Assembly (NCBI RefSeq): GCF_002213425.1
Contig: NZ_NJGV01000009.1
Location: 62,001-126,000 of the forward strand
DNA from: Herbaspirillum aquaticum
GTDB taxonomy: Bacteria; Pseudomonadota; Gammaproteobacteria; Burkholderiales; Burkholderiaceae_D
DNA: 64,000 nt
Reading direction: 5' to 3'
Shown here: positions 7,290 to 16,686 of the stretch, piece by piece
Numbering within the stretch: the stretch's first letter is position 1
Layout of the letters: the number at the start of each line of letters is the position of its first letter
Notes under the pieces: model-generated
Told to the model about the DNA's origin: nothing
The model's input: only the letters and a program-made list of their open reading frames with translations
Databases searched by the model: none
Translations under genes and position numbers: made by a program

Positions 7290-8496
7290 GCGCCCCGCCC
7301 TTCAGGCCGCTGCCAAACCAGGACTGCGCCAGCGCCACCCAGTAACGCACGCCTTCTACGATGATGTCGTCGTTGAAGTCGTAGTGCGGGTGGTGCAGCG
7401 AGTGCGAGGCGCGGTCCTGCGGCGCATTGCCGATCAGGACGTAGGTGCCGGGCCGCTCCTCCAGCATGAAGCCGAAATCCTCGGAGGTCATGTTGGCCGG
7501 GATACCGGTGCGGATGCGTTCATCACCGAAGGTCTGGCGAATCACGCGTTCACAGAAGTCAGTCTCGGCCGGGGTGTTGATGGTGGCCGGGTAGTACTGG
7601 AAGAATTCCACCTCGACCTTGGCCCCATAGGCGTCGGCCAACGCATGGCACATGCGGCGGATGTCTTCCTGCAGCTTCTGCTGCAAGGTGGAGGACAGCG
7701 TGCGGATGGTGCCGCGCAATTCGGCGCGGTCCGGGATGACGTTGTCGGTATCGCCCGCATGGAACATGCAGACCGAAATGACGGCAGGGTCGACCGGATC
7801 CTTGTGGCGTGCCGCGATGGTCTGGCACTGCAGGACCATGGAGCAGGCCAGCGGGATCGGGTCCAGCCCCAGGTGCGGCTGGGCCGCATGGGCGCCCTTG
7901 CCGGTGATGGTGATCTTCAGGCGCGAACCGGCGGCCATGATGGGACCGGTGCGCAAGCCGAACTGCCCGGCCGGCAAGCCTGGCCAGTTGTGCATGCCGA
8001 ACACGGCTTCGGTCGGGAACTGCTCGAACAGGCCGTCATCGATCATCTTGCGCGCCCCCGCCCCACCCTCTTCTCCCGGCTGAAAGACGAAGTGCACGCT
8101 GCCCGGCAATGTCGGCTGCTGCTTGAGCACGCGCGCCGCGCCCAGCAGCATGACGGTGTGGCCGTCATGGCCGCAGGCATGCATGATGCCGTGGCTGCAG
8201 GAGGCGTGCGCAAAGTCATTGGCCTCGACGATGGGCAAGGCATCGAGGTCAGCGCGCAGCACGATGCCGCGCTGCGGATCGCTGCCCGCCAGGCTGGCCA
8301 CCACGCCGGTGCCGCCCAGGCCGCGCGTGACCTCATAGCCCAGCGCCTGCAGCTCTCGCACCACCACGTCGGCTGTGCGATGTTCCTCGAAACGCAGCTC
8401 GGGATGCGCGTGCAGGTCGCGGCGCAGGCCGGCCCAGTGGGCGCGGTGCTGGTGCAGGGTGTCTTGCGGATGTTCGGTGTGTTCCATGATGCTCAT
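7276..8496 (-). CDS. M20-family metallo-amidohydrolase (hippurate hydrolase-like)
   Basis: A 406-residue M20D-type hydrolase that removes acyl groups from N-acyl amino acids or related amides. Metal-binding motifs are visible: HACGHDGHT (about residues 106-114), FQPGEEGGAG and a C-terminal MTSEDFGFML. The central dimerisation domain is present, so the length is normal. It lies 36 bases after the aldehyde dehydrogenase gene on the same strand and is the last gene of a ridA-aldehyde dehydrogenase-amidohydrolase unit reading away from the LysR gene at 10585. The context suggests hydrolysis of an N-acylated or cyclic amine-derived intermediate. Confidence 0.9.
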   Translation of the reverse strand: MSIMEHTEHPQDTLHQHRAHWAGLRRDLHAHPELRFEEHRTADVVVRELQALGYEVTRGLGGTGVVASLAGSDPQRGIVLRADLDALPIVEANDFAHASCSHGIMHACGHDGHTVMLLGAARVLKQQPTLPGSVHFVFQPGEEGGAGARKMIDDGLFEQFPTEAVFGMHNWPGLPAGQFGLRTGPIMAAGSRLKITITGKGAHAAQPHLGLDPIPLACSMVLQCQTIAARHKDPVDPAVISVCMFHAGDTDNVIPDRAELRGTIRTLSSTLQQKLQEDIRRMCHALADAYGAKVEVEFFQYYPATINTPAETDFCERVIRQTFGDERIRTGIPANMTSEDFGFMLEERPGTYVLIGNAPQDRASHSLHHPHYDFNDDIIVEGVRYWVALAQSWFGSGLKGGALTSR

Positions 8497-8532
8497 GTGT
8501 TCATGCCGTCGTGACGGCGGTGACGAAGGCGA

Positions 8533-10014
8533 TCAGGCGTAGTAGCCCAGGATCGATTTCACTTCCATGTATTCCTCCATGCCCTCCACCCCATACTCGC
8601 GCCCGTTGCCGGACTGCTTGTAGCCGCCGAAGGGGGCCTGCGGGTCCCATGCCGGATAGTTCAGGTGCACCTGGCCGGACTGGATGCGGGCGGCCACGGC
8701 GCGCACCTGGTCCTTGTCGGTACCCTGCACGTGCGCGCCCAGGCCATAGACGGTGTCGTTGGCGATGGCGATGGCTTCTTCCACGGTGTCGTAGGGCAGG
8801 ATGGCCAGCACGGGTCCGAAGATTTCTTCCTGGGCGATCACCATGTCGGTATGCACGTCGGAGAAGATCGTGGGCCGGGCATAGTAGCCCTGCTCCAGAC
8901 CGTCAGGACGTCCGGCACCACCGGCCAGCAGGCGCGCGCCATCCTGCATGCCGGCCTCGATCATCTGCTGCACCCGCAGGAATTGCGCACGGTTGGCCAG
9001 CGGACCGTGGGTCGTCGCGGCATCGGTGGGGTCGCCGACCTTCATCTGGGCCAGCGTTGCCAACGCCAGTTCATGCACGCGATCCAGCGCCGCACGCGGC
9101 ACGATCAGGCGCGTGGGCGCGCTGCAGGACTGGCCCATGTTGCGGAAAGCGGCCGCCACACCCGGCGGGATGGCACGGTCCAGGTCCGCATCCGGCAACA
9201 CCACATTGGGCGACTTGCCGCCCAGCTCCTGGGCCACGCGCTTGACGGTGACAGCGGCCGCTTGCGCCACCAGCACGCCGGCGCGGGTGGAACCGGTGAT
9301 CGAGATCATGTCCACCTGCGGATGCGAGGACATGGCCGCACCGACCTCGGGACCGCTGCCGTTGACCAGGTTGAAGACGCCAGCCGGAATGCCGGCCTCA
9401 TGCACGATCTCGGCAAACAGCAGCGCCGACAGCGGGGAGAGTTCGCTGGGCTTCAACACCACCGTGCAACCGGCGGCCAGTGCCGGGCCAACCTTGGCGG
9501 TGATCTGGTAGATCGGCCAGTTCCAGGGCGTGATGAGGGCGCAGACACCAATCGGCTCGCGCACGATGGCCGTGGTGCCGCGCGGGCGAATGAAGGGATA
9601 GTCCGCCAGGTTGTCGCGCGCCACGCGCAGGTGTTCGGCGGCCAGCGGCACGTGGGCGGTGCGGGCGTAGGTGATGGGGGCGCCCATCTCCAGCGTCAGT
9701 GCCTGCGCGAACAACTCGGTACGTTCCACCAGCAGCGCATGCACCCGGCCCAGCAGCGCGGCGCGCTCCAGCGGCGAGGTCGCCGCCCACGCGGCAAACG
9801 CCCGGCGCGCGGCCTGCACCGCCTGGTCAACATCGGCGGCGTTGCCCAGTGCGATCTCGCAGACGCGTTCCTCCGTGGCCGGCGAGACCACGGCAGCCAC
9901 TCCCTCGCCTTGCGGGCGCTGCCATTGGCCATCGATGTAGAAGTGATCCAGGCGGCCGTTGCGCTTGAGGTGCGCCAGCGGGGAAACGGTGTCGGTGGAA
10001 GCGGTGCGGGTCAT
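8533..10014 (-). CDS. NAD(P)-dependent aldehyde dehydrogenase
   Basis: A 493-residue aldehyde dehydrogenase oxidising an aldehyde to the acid. The catalytic Cys is in FRNMGQSCSAP (about residue 300) and the general-base Glu in AQELGGKSPN (about 266); the cofactor-binding ITPWNWPIYQ segment is present. The subfamily with FRNMGQSCSAP tends to accept betaine-like or small aliphatic aldehydes, but the substrate here is open. It lies between ridA and the amidohydrolase in a minus-strand unit, 45 bases downstream of ridA. Confidence 0.93.
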   Translation of the reverse strand: MTRTASTDTVSPLAHLKRNGRLDHFYIDGQWQRPQGEGVAAVVSPATEERVCEIALGNAADVDQAVQAARRAFAAWAATSPLERAALLGRVHALLVERTELFAQALTLEMGAPITYARTAHVPLAAEHLRVARDNLADYPFIRPRGTTAIVREPIGVCALITPWNWPIYQITAKVGPALAAGCTVVLKPSELSPLSALLFAEIVHEAGIPAGVFNLVNGSGPEVGAAMSSHPQVDMISITGSTRAGVLVAQAAAVTVKRVAQELGGKSPNVVLPDADLDRAIPPGVAAAFRNMGQSCSAPTRLIVPRAALDRVHELALATLAQMKVGDPTDAATTHGPLANRAQFLRVQQMIEAGMQDGARLLAGGAGRPDGLEQGYYARPTIFSDVHTDMVIAQEEIFGPVLAILPYDTVEEAIAIANDTVYGLGAHVQGTDKDQVRAVAARIQSGQVHLNYPAWDPQAPFGGYKQSGNGREYGVEGMEEYMEVKSILGYYA

Positions 10015-10059
10015 GTCGGGTTGTCCTTGTTTCGGGTTGGTTGCGCGTGCGGCGCAGTG

Positions 10060-10458
10060 TCACAGCAGTGCCGTGGCCTCCACTTCGACCTGCAGGCCGA
10101 AGTGCAGCGCCGGGACCGGCACCACGGCGCGCGCCGGGCGGGCGCTGCCGGCCCAGCGTGCGTAGATTTCGTTGAAGGCAGGCCAGTGCGCCACATCGGT
10201 GAGATAGATGCGGACCTGCAGCAGCTTGCCGATGTCGCTGCCGGCACCGGCGAGTGCGGCTTCCACATTGGCCAGCACCTGCAGGGCCTGCATCTCGAAG
10301 CTGGCCTCGGTGAGCTTGTGCCCGCTCGCATCGATGGGCAACTGGCCCGAGATGAAGACCATGCCATTGCCGATGGCGACGTGGCTGTAGTGGCCACCCG
10401 GTGTGGCCAGGCCGGTCGGGTTGAGGGTGACGGGGGTGGTGTGTGCTGTGTTGTTCAT
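10060..10458 (-). CDS. RidA-family enamine/imine deaminase
   Basis: A 132-residue YjgF/YER057c/UK114 protein. RidA hydrolyses reactive enamine or imine intermediates released by PLP enzymes and flavin amine oxidases. Family features are GHYSHVAIGNGMVFISGQLP near the N-terminus and the C-terminal RAVVPVPALHFGLQVEVEA with the substrate-binding Arg. It is the first gene of the minus-strand unit and is divergent from the LysR gene at 10585, with operator pair B between. Its presence fits the neighbouring D-amino-acid and amine oxidation enzymes, which generate imines. Confidence 0.9.
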   Translation of the reverse strand: MNNTAHTTPVTLNPTGLATPGGHYSHVAIGNGMVFISGQLPIDASGHKLTEASFEMQALQVLANVEAALAGAGSDIGKLLQVRIYLTDVAHWPAFNEIYARWAGSARPARAVVPVPALHFGLQVEVEATALL

Positions 10459-10534
10459 GATGGGCCAGGCTGAAGTGGAAGGAAGGCCGGTCAGGATAAC
10501 CGACGCATTTCCTGTGATGGACTGTAGCCAAAAG

Positions 10535-10588
10535 ACCTTCAGCGATGTTTAATGTTCGTTCAATTCACCATTAAGAGGTTTTTAATGC
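10535..10588. promoter_or_regulatory. Paired palindromic operator B, overlapping the lysR start
   Basis: Right site (10568-10588) reads CCATTAA-gaggttt-TTAATGC; its ATG is the lysR start codon at 10585 and the spacer contains the AAGAGG ribosome site. The left site (10535-10555) retains only the right arm TTAATG, exactly 33 bp upstream. It lies between divergent ridA and lysR. The overlap implies that whatever binds here would repress lysR, as expected for an autoregulated LysR gene. Confidence 0.7.
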
Positions 10589-11529
10589 TGCAACTCGATG
10601 ACATGCAACTGCTGCGTGCCCTGGGCTCGGCCAGCTCGCTGGCCGGTGCTGCCCGCCTGCTCGACCTGACGCCGCCGGCAGTGACGGTGCGCCTGCAGCG
10701 CATCGAGGACCGCGTCGGTGTGCGCCTGGCCAATCGCGCCGCGCGCGGCTTCGCGCTCACCGACGAAGGCCAGCGCCTGGTGCAGGAAGCCATGGACATC
10801 CTGGAGCGCATCGAATCCATCACCGCCAGCGTCTCGCGCGAATCGGATCGCGGTGCCGGCGGCAACCTGGCCAACGTCAGCGGTTCGCTGCGCGTGGTCG
10901 CGCCCTTCGGCTTCGGGCGTCGCTACGTGGCGCCGCTGATCCGCGACCTGCACCGCAGCCATCCCAAGCTGAACATCTCGCTGCTGCTGGCCGAAAGTCC
11001 GCTGGCGGCCTCCACCGGCGCTGATGCGATCATTTCCATCGGCCGTGTGAAGGGCTCTTCCTGGGTCGGGCACTTCCTCGCGCCCAATGCGCGCTTCCTG
11101 TGTGCCGCGCCGGTGCTGGCCAAACGGATGCAGCGCATCAAGCATCCTTCGGACCTGGCCGAGTATCCCTACCTCAGCCTGCGCGAGAACGACGACGACC
11201 TCAGCCGCCTGCGCTTTACGCCCGTCGACAGTGCTGGCCGCCGCACCGGCAAGGCGCTCACGGTCAAGCTCAATGGCGCGCTCTCGTCCAATGACGGCAC
11301 CATCACGCGCGACTGGGCCCTCGATGGCGACGGCTTCGTGGCGCGTTCCGAATGGGACTGCGCGCATCTGGTGGCCGATGGCAGCCTCAAGCGCGTGCTG
11401 CCCGGCTGGCAGCTCGATCCCGCACCCATCATGGCGCTGCTGCCGGGCCGCCAGGGCCTCACGCTGCGCCAGCGCGTCTTCCTCGACGCCGCCAAGCGGG
11501 CCTTCCAGCCCGTGCCCTGGCGGCGCTGA
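10585..11529 (+). CDS. LysR-family regulator, candidate controller of the paired-palindrome regulon
   Basis: A 314-residue LysR protein with HTH at residues about 5-62 (ALGSASSLAGAARLLDLTPP) and a C-terminal effector domain. I chose ATG 10585 because AAGAGG lies six bases upstream and the product starts at the usual point before the HTH; a longer frame from 10552 has no ribosome site. The start codon and ribosome site lie inside operator B, and divergent ridA shares this region, the classic LysR arrangement. That makes it the best candidate to bind the GCATTAA-N7-TTAATGC sites here. It ends six bases before the convergent FAD-oxidase gene. Confidence 0.92.
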   Translation: MLQLDDMQLLRALGSASSLAGAARLLDLTPPAVTVRLQRIEDRVGVRLANRAARGFALTDEGQRLVQEAMDILERIESITASVSRESDRGAGGNLANVSGSLRVVAPFGFGRRYVAPLIRDLHRSHPKLNISLLLAESPLAASTGADAIISIGRVKGSSWVGHFLAPNARFLCAAPVLAKRMQRIKHPSDLAEYPYLSLRENDDDLSRLRFTPVDSAGRRTGKALTVKLNGALSSNDGTITRDWALDGDGFVARSEWDCAHLVADGSLKRVLPGWQLDPAPIMALLPGRQGLTLRQRVFLDAAKRAFQPVPWRR

Positions 11530-11535
11530 GCCGCT

Positions 11536-12861
11536 TCAGAAATCCGCCACCTTGCCCCAGGACGAATCCGAAAAACGATTGGGGTGATAGGGACGCGGAT
11601 CAACGATGGGCTCCACACCGCTGGCCAGGTCCGCGATCAGGTGGCCCGCCCCCGGCCCGATGCCGAAGCCGTGGCCGGAGAAACCGGCGGCCAGGATCAG
11701 GCCCGGTGTCTGCGGCAGCTCGCCGATGCCCGGCACGCCATCGGGCGTGCTGTCCACATAACCGGCCCAGGTATGCGTGACCTTGGCCTGCGCCAGCTGC
11801 GGCAGCAATTCGACCGCACGGCGATGGGTGGCGCGGATCGAGACCGGATCGGCCGACGCATCCAGGATGCGCATGCGTTCCATGGGCGTAGGCGCATCCA
11901 TGCGCCAGCGCGTCAGGGTCTCGTGGCCGCTGCGCCAGGCTTCCAGCCCTCCCGGCGACAGGCTGCGCCAGCGCTTGGCGAACATCGGCAGGAACTGGGG
12001 CGAGAAGCGCAGGAATTGCATGGTCGGATCGACCCGCGCCCGGCCGCTGATGGCCAGCGCATACGAGCCATTGCTGCGGCGGGTGACAGCGACGCCCGAG
12101 GTGTAGAGCGCGCCCGGCAAAGGCTGTTCCATGGGCGCCACGCTCATGATGGATTGCCGCACCGATGCCTGCGGGAAGCGGATCCCCAGCTGATGGCAGA
12201 ACGACGAAGCCCATGCGCCACCGGCCATGACGGCCACCTTGGTCTTGATGACACCCGCTTCGGTGATCACGCCCGAGACGCGGCCGCCTTCGGTTTCGAT
12301 GCCGCGTGCGGCGCATTGCTGGATCACGTGGCCGCCCAGCTTCATGATGGCGCGCGCCACGGCCGGTGCTGCCTTGCCCGGGTCGGCGGTGCCGTCGGTG
12401 GGCGAGAAGACGCCGCCTTTCCAGGCGCGTCCGGTGGCATGGCCGCGTTCAGCCGCCTGCTTGGCATCGAGCATGTAGGTGGTCACGCCGGCCGTCTTGG
12501 CGAAGTCGCCCCAGGCTGCCCAGCGGGCGATTTCTTCATCATCGTTGGAAAGATAGAGCAGGCCGCAGCGCGTGAAACCGGTGTCTTCACCGGTCTCGGC
12601 GGAGAACTGTTCCCACAGGTCGATGCTCTTGGCCGCCATCGGCAGTTCGCGCGCGTCGCGGTTCTGCTGGCGGCACCAGCCCCAGTTGCGGCTGGACTGT
12701 TCGGCACCGATGCGGCCCTTCTCGACCACCGCCACCGAGATGCCACGCTTGGCCAGATAGTAGGCGGTGAAGATGCCGACGATGCCGCCACCGATGACGA
12801 CCACATCGGCGGAGGCCGGGGGAATGGTAGGGCTCTGGACCTGCACGAGTGGGGGCGACAT
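11536..12861 (-). CDS. FAD-dependent amino-acid oxidoreductase (DadA-like)
   Basis: A 441-residue member of the D-amino-acid oxidase (DAO) superfamily, oxidising an amine or D-amino acid to an imine. The FAD dinucleotide motif VVVIGGGIVGIFTAYYLA is at residues about 21-38, with the ADP-ribose acidic residue in VAVVEKG, and the C-terminal FAD-contact motif GFSGHGFGIGPGAG is present. ATG 12861 follows a GGAGG site; a longer frame to 13122 overlaps the cupin gene and is rejected. It begins one base after the cupin stop, so the two are cotranscribed. The imine product could be a substrate of RidA encoded nearby. The exact substrate is unknown. Confidence 0.9.
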   Translation of the reverse strand: MSPPLVQVQSPTIPPASADVVVIGGGIVGIFTAYYLAKRGISVAVVEKGRIGAEQSSRNWGWCRQQNRDARELPMAAKSIDLWEQFSAETGEDTGFTRCGLLYLSNDDEEIARWAAWGDFAKTAGVTTYMLDAKQAAERGHATGRAWKGGVFSPTDGTADPGKAAPAVARAIMKLGGHVIQQCAARGIETEGGRVSGVITEAGVIKTKVAVMAGGAWASSFCHQLGIRFPQASVRQSIMSVAPMEQPLPGALYTSGVAVTRRSNGSYALAISGRARVDPTMQFLRFSPQFLPMFAKRWRSLSPGGLEAWRSGHETLTRWRMDAPTPMERMRILDASADPVSIRATHRRAVELLPQLAQAKVTHTWAGYVDSTPDGVPGIGELPQTPGLILAAGFSGHGFGIGPGAGHLIADLASGVEPIVDPRPYHPNRFSDSSWGKVADF

Positions 12862-12862
12862 C

Positions 12863-13597
12863 TTACTTTCCTCCCTCGGCGGCGACGGTCTGCACGACGT
12901 AGTACTTCGCCACGCGTGCGCTGCTCTCCCAGCCGATGGCTGCGCCCAGCGGCACGAAGACGGCGTCGCCCCGCTCCACCGAAACCACGCTGCCATCGGG
13001 TTCGGCAAAGCGCACGCCGCCATCGAGGATATGCATGAATTCATTGACCGGATGGGCGCGCACGATGCGGTGGTAAGGGGTGGAATCCCAGGTGCCGATC
13101 TTGCAGCCGATGGAGCTTTCATCGATCACGTTGTCGCTGCGGCAGGTGGGCACCTCGCCCAGCAGGATTTCCTTGGGCAGCGAATTGGCCGAGGGCTTGA
13201 AGTTGGCCTCGGCCACCAGCGGGAACACGCCCGGCTGCACCGGGTGCGGGCAGTCGGCCGCGCAGAACATGGCCAGGGTCGGCTGCGTGGCCGTGATGCG
13301 CAGGGCGGCACCGGTGGCGATGACCACACCGTTGTCGGGCTTGATCACCAGCGGCGCGGCACCTTCGGCTTCGATGCGCAGTTCGCCTTGCACCACCACC
13401 AGGGTTTCCTGGTGCGGGAAGCGGGCGATGTCGAGGCTGCCTTCAACACGCAGGCGGCCTGCGCTCATGCCGCCGACGCCTTGCCAGGCAATTTCGCGCA
13501 CGGCGGCGAAGGGGTCGGAGGCGCCCAGCGCGCCCGGATGGAATGGGGTGGATACGGGGGTGCCGGAGGCACGGTACAACACCAACGCTGCAGTCAT
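12863..13597 (-). CDS. Two-domain cupin protein (DUF861 / ureidoglycine aminohydrolase-like)
   Basis: A 244-residue bicupin. The N-terminal barrel contains HQETLVVVQGELRIE and the C-terminal one HPVNEFMHILDGGVRF followed by a DAVFVPLGA turn, the two-motif pattern of DUF861 cupins. These are often encoded next to FAD amine oxidoreductases, where they may bind or deaminate the product. It is the first gene of a two-gene unit with the DadA-like oxidase, and operator pair C lies about 140 bases upstream. No enzyme activity can be assigned from sequence. Confidence 0.8.
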   Translation of the reverse strand: MTAALVLYRASGTPVSTPFHPGALGASDPFAAVREIAWQGVGGMSAGRLRVEGSLDIARFPHQETLVVVQGELRIEAEGAAPLVIKPDNGVVIATGAALRITATQPTLAMFCAADCPHPVQPGVFPLVAEANFKPSANSLPKEILLGEVPTCRSDNVIDESSIGCKIGTWDSTPYHRIVRAHPVNEFMHILDGGVRFAEPDGSVVSVERGDAVFVPLGAAIGWESSARVAKYYVVQTVAAEGGK

Positions 13598-13734
13598 TTC
13601 TTCTCCTGTTTCCTTGGGGATGGGCAGGATTGCGAGACCGACTCCACGGTGCTCTTGCGGTCCTGCCCGAATCTTTGCTTCATGGCCGGCGCCGGGGCCG
13701 ACAGCATGCTATCCATGACGATGCTACGAGCCGC

Positions 13735-13788
13735 GCCTGATCCTGTGATTAATGCTCAACGAATCCAGCATTAAATGCGGCTTAATGC
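13735..13788. promoter_or_regulatory. Paired palindromic operator C
   Basis: Site C1 (13768-13788) is a perfect palindrome, GCATTAA-atgcggc-TTAATGC, extended to eight-base arms (AGCATTAA / TTAATGCT). The partner (13735-13755), exactly 33 bp away, keeps the arm TTAATGC with a degenerate other arm. The inner arms form another inverted repeat. It lies upstream of the minus-strand cupin-oxidase unit and after the end of the ABC operon. Confidence 0.75.
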
Positions 13789-13853
13789 TCGTGGCCTGCC
13801 TTGCCTGCCCGCCATGGCACATGGCCACGTGGGCGGCTGGGTGGGTAACCGGG

Positions 13854-15791
13854 TCAGACGGTGATGCCCTCCACCGGCACCAGCGGCAGCTGCGACTGCT
13901 GCAGATCCGAATCCGAACGGTGGCAGAGGATTTCGCCACCATGCTCCATGTTGCGGCGACGCGGCGGCACCACGTTGCAGACGCCATCGATGCGCTGCGC
14001 ACAGCGCGGCAGGAAGGCGCAGATCTCCGGCGACGGATCGACCGCGCCAATCGGCGGCAGCTTGTGCTGGCCGGCGCCGGCCACCTGTTCCAGCCAGCCT
14101 TGCTGCATGGCCGGCACCGACGACAGCAGCAGGTGCGAATACGGGTGATAGGGCGGCGCCATCATGGCTTCGCGCGGACGGTTGGCCACCATGCGGCCGG
14201 CATAGAGGACCACGATGTCGTCGCAGATGGCGCGCACGGTGCTGATGTCGTGGCTGATGAACATGTAGGACACCTGCAGCTCGCGCCGCAGCTCGGCCAG
14301 CAGTTCCAGGATGGCGGCGGCGACCACGGTGTCCAGCGCCGAGGTCACTTCGTCGCACAGGATCAGGTCGGGCTTGGCGGCCAATGCCCGGGCCAGGTTC
14401 ACGCGCTGCTTCTGGCCGCCGGAGAGTTCGGCGGGCAGGCGGTCGATGACGCTGGAAGGCAGCTTGACCAGGTCCAGCAGTTCGGCCGTGCGGCGGCGCA
14501 TGGCATCGCCCTTCAAGCCATGGTAGAAGGACAGCGGACGATTCAGGATGCGGCCGATGGAGTGCGCCGGATTGAGGGCGGTATCGGCGTTCTGGAACAC
14601 GATCTGCACGCGGCGGAATTGTTCGCGGGTGCGGCCTTCGAGCGTGGGTGACAGGTTCTGTCCATCGAGCTGGATGCTGCCGCGCGCCGGTGCGATCATG
14701 CCGGCCACGGCACGCGCCAGGGTGGTCTTGCCGGAACCGGATTCGCCGATGATGCCCACGGTGCTGCCGCGCTGGATGGTGAGGTTGATGTCATCCAGGA
14801 TGCGCACGCCCGGCAGGCCCAGCCGGTCCGGTGCGCCGTAACCGGCCACCAGGCCGCTGATGCGCAGCAGAGGGGCACGGGCTTCGGCCGGTACGGCGTC
14901 GGGCAGGATCTCGCGCAGTTGCACCACGCGCGCCGCCGGGCAGGCGGCGGCGATCAGGCTTTGGGTATACGTATCGGCCGGGGCATGCAGCACCTGCTCG
15001 GTGCTACCGACTTCGCGCACGGCACCATCACGCAGCACGATGATGCGGTCGGCCATCTGCGCCACCACGGCCAGGTCGTGCGACACGTAGACGGCGGTGG
15101 TGCCGATTTCCTTGACCACTTTCTTGAAGGCGCGCAGCACTTCGATCTGGGTGGTCACGTCCAGCGCGGTGGTGGGTTCGTCCAGGATCACCAGTTCCGG
15201 ATCGGTGATCAGGGCCATGGCCGCCATCACGCGCTGCAACTGGCCACCGGACACCTGGTGCGGATAACGTTCACCGATCTTGTCGGGGTTCGGCAGGGCC
15301 AGCGCACGGAACAGCTCGACCGCCTTGCGCATGGCGGACGGCTTGTCCATCACGCCGTGCTGCAGGGCGCTTTCGATCACCTGGTCCATCAGGGTGCGGG
15401 CCGGATTGAAGGCGGCGGCCGCACTCTGGGCGATGTAGGCCACGTGGTGGCCGCGCATGGCCAGCAGTGCCTTTTCATCCATCTGGTCGATCTGGCGCTG
15501 GCCGATGCGCACCTGGCCACCAACGATCTGGCAACCGGAACGCGCATAGCCCAACAGCGAGAGTGCGATGGTGGTCTTGCCGGAACCGGATTCACCGATC
15601 AGGGCCAGCACTTCGCCGGGGGCGACGGTGAAATTGACGTTCTTGACGATCTCGACCTGGCTGCCGTCGTCCTTGCGGGCATTCACGCGCAGGCCCTGCA
15701 CTTCCACCAGCGGCCGCACTGCCGCCCCGCCCGCCGCAGCGCCAGCACCGGCGCCGCTTTCCTTGCCGAGGAAGATATCGAATTGCTTCAC
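13854..15791 (-). CDS. Fused tandem ATPase of a peptide-type ABC importer (DppDF/GsiA-like)
   Basis: A 645-residue protein with two complete ABC ATPase domains in one chain, replacing separate DppD and DppF subunits. Each half has a Walker A (GESGSGKTT near residues 63 and 351), a signature ([18 protein letters not shown]) and a Walker B with H-loop ([19 protein letters not shown]). The C-terminal oligopeptide-transporter extension with cysteines is present. It powers import through the two permeases encoded directly upstream on the same strand (gap of four bases). Fused versions are known in GsiA and YejF. Confidence 0.94.
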   Translation of the reverse strand: MKQFDIFLGKESGAGAGAAAGGAAVRPLVEVQGLRVNARKDDGSQVEIVKNVNFTVAPGEVLALIGESGSGKTTIALSLLGYARSGCQIVGGQVRIGQRQIDQMDEKALLAMRGHHVAYIAQSAAAAFNPARTLMDQVIESALQHGVMDKPSAMRKAVELFRALALPNPDKIGERYPHQVSGGQLQRVMAAMALITDPELVILDEPTTALDVTTQIEVLRAFKKVVKEIGTTAVYVSHDLAVVAQMADRIIVLRDGAVREVGSTEQVLHAPADTYTQSLIAAACPAARVVQLREILPDAVPAEARAPLLRISGLVAGYGAPDRLGLPGVRILDDINLTIQRGSTVGIIGESGSGKTTLARAVAGMIAPARGSIQLDGQNLSPTLEGRTREQFRRVQIVFQNADTALNPAHSIGRILNRPLSFYHGLKGDAMRRRTAELLDLVKLPSSVIDRLPAELSGGQKQRVNLARALAAKPDLILCDEVTSALDTVVAAAILELLAELRRELQVSYMFISHDISTVRAICDDIVVLYAGRMVANRPREAMMAPPYHPYSHLLLSSVPAMQQGWLEQVAGAGQHKLPPIGAVDPSPEICAFLPRCAQRIDGVCNVVPPRRRNMEHGGEILCHRSDSDLQQSQLPLVPVEGITV

Positions 15792-15795
15792 AGGC

Positions 15796-16686
15796 TTACT
15801 CCTTGGCAGCGCGCTTGCTGCGCAGGTTATCGATCAAGAGGTTCACGCCGATGGTCAGCGAGGCAATCGCCAGGGCCGGCATGATCACCGCCAGGGCCCC
15901 TTCGCCCAGGCCGGAAATGTTTTCGCGCACCAGCGAACCCCAGTCCGCATCCGGCGGCTGCACGCCCAGCGAGAGGAAGCTCAGGCCCGACAGCAGCAGC
16001 ACCACGTAGACGAAGCGCAGGCCGAAATCGGCCAGCACCGGGCGGATCATGTTGGGCAGCATTTCCACGGTCATGATGTACCACACGCCCTCGCCGCGAG
16101 CGCGCGCGGCCTGCACGTATTCCATGGCCTGCACGTTGACCGCCAGCGAACGGGCGATGCGGTAGGCGCCGGGCATGTAGGTGATGGCCGCGGTAAGCAC
16201 CAGCAGGAACATGGAAGAACCGAAGGTGGCTACCATCATCAGCGCGAACATCTTGCTGGGAATGGAGATCAGGGCATCGAGCGCACGGCTGATGACGGCA
16301 TCGCGCCAGCCGCCCGAGAAGGCCGCGAACAAGGCGATGGCGGTACCGGAGAGGCTGGCCACCACGGTCGACAGCAAGGCCAGGCCGATGGTGGCGCGGG
16401 TGCCGAAGAGGATGCGGCTCAACATGTCGCGGCCCAGGTAGTCGCTGCCCAGCAGGAACTTGTGGCTCATGCCGGAGAACACGTCGGTATCGACGATGGC
16501 AGTGGCGTCGTAGGGCGAGATGCTGGGGCCGAGGATGGCCATCAGGATCCAGAAGCCGACGATCACCATGCCGATCCAGGCCATGTTCGAATGGCGGCGC
16601 ACGCGCTTGGCCGGTGCGGTGGCTGCGGCAGCCGGTGCAACAGGCGCGCCCGCTTCGGTGCCAGGGGAGTCGTGGAGGGCTTTCAT
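15796..16686 (-). CDS. ABC transporter permease, DppC-type
   Basis: A 296-residue inner-membrane permease with an N-terminal DppC-like segment, a hydrophobic helix at about 37-58 and a BPD_transp_1 core of about five helices. The EAA-like loop (ARARGEGVWYIMTVEMLPNM) contacts the ATPase. ATG 16686 overlaps the stop of the preceding permease by four bases (ATGA), showing translational coupling. The Ala/Pro-rich tail before the first helix is cytoplasmic. Substrate class is peptide, nickel or opine-like; it cannot be narrowed. Confidence 0.93.
   Translation of the reverse strand: MKALHDSPGTEAGAPVAPAAAATAPAKRVRRHSNMAWIGMVIVGFWILMAILGPSISPYDATAIVDTDVFSGMSHKFLLGSDYLGRDMLSRILFGTRATIGLALLSTVVASLSGTAIALFAAFSGGWRDAVISRALDALISIPSKMFALMMVATFGSSMFLLVLTAAITYMPGAYRIARSLAVNVQAMEYVQAARARGEGVWYIMTVEMLPNMIRPVLADFGLRFVYVVLLLSGLSFLSLGVQPPDADWGSLVRENISGLGEGALAVIMPALAIASLTIGVNLLIDNLRSKRAAKE

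Noticed and set aside
8665-10473. 602-codon open frame opposite the aldehyde dehydrogenase and ridA
   Set aside because: Antisense shadow spanning two clear genes, with no ribosome site or domain.
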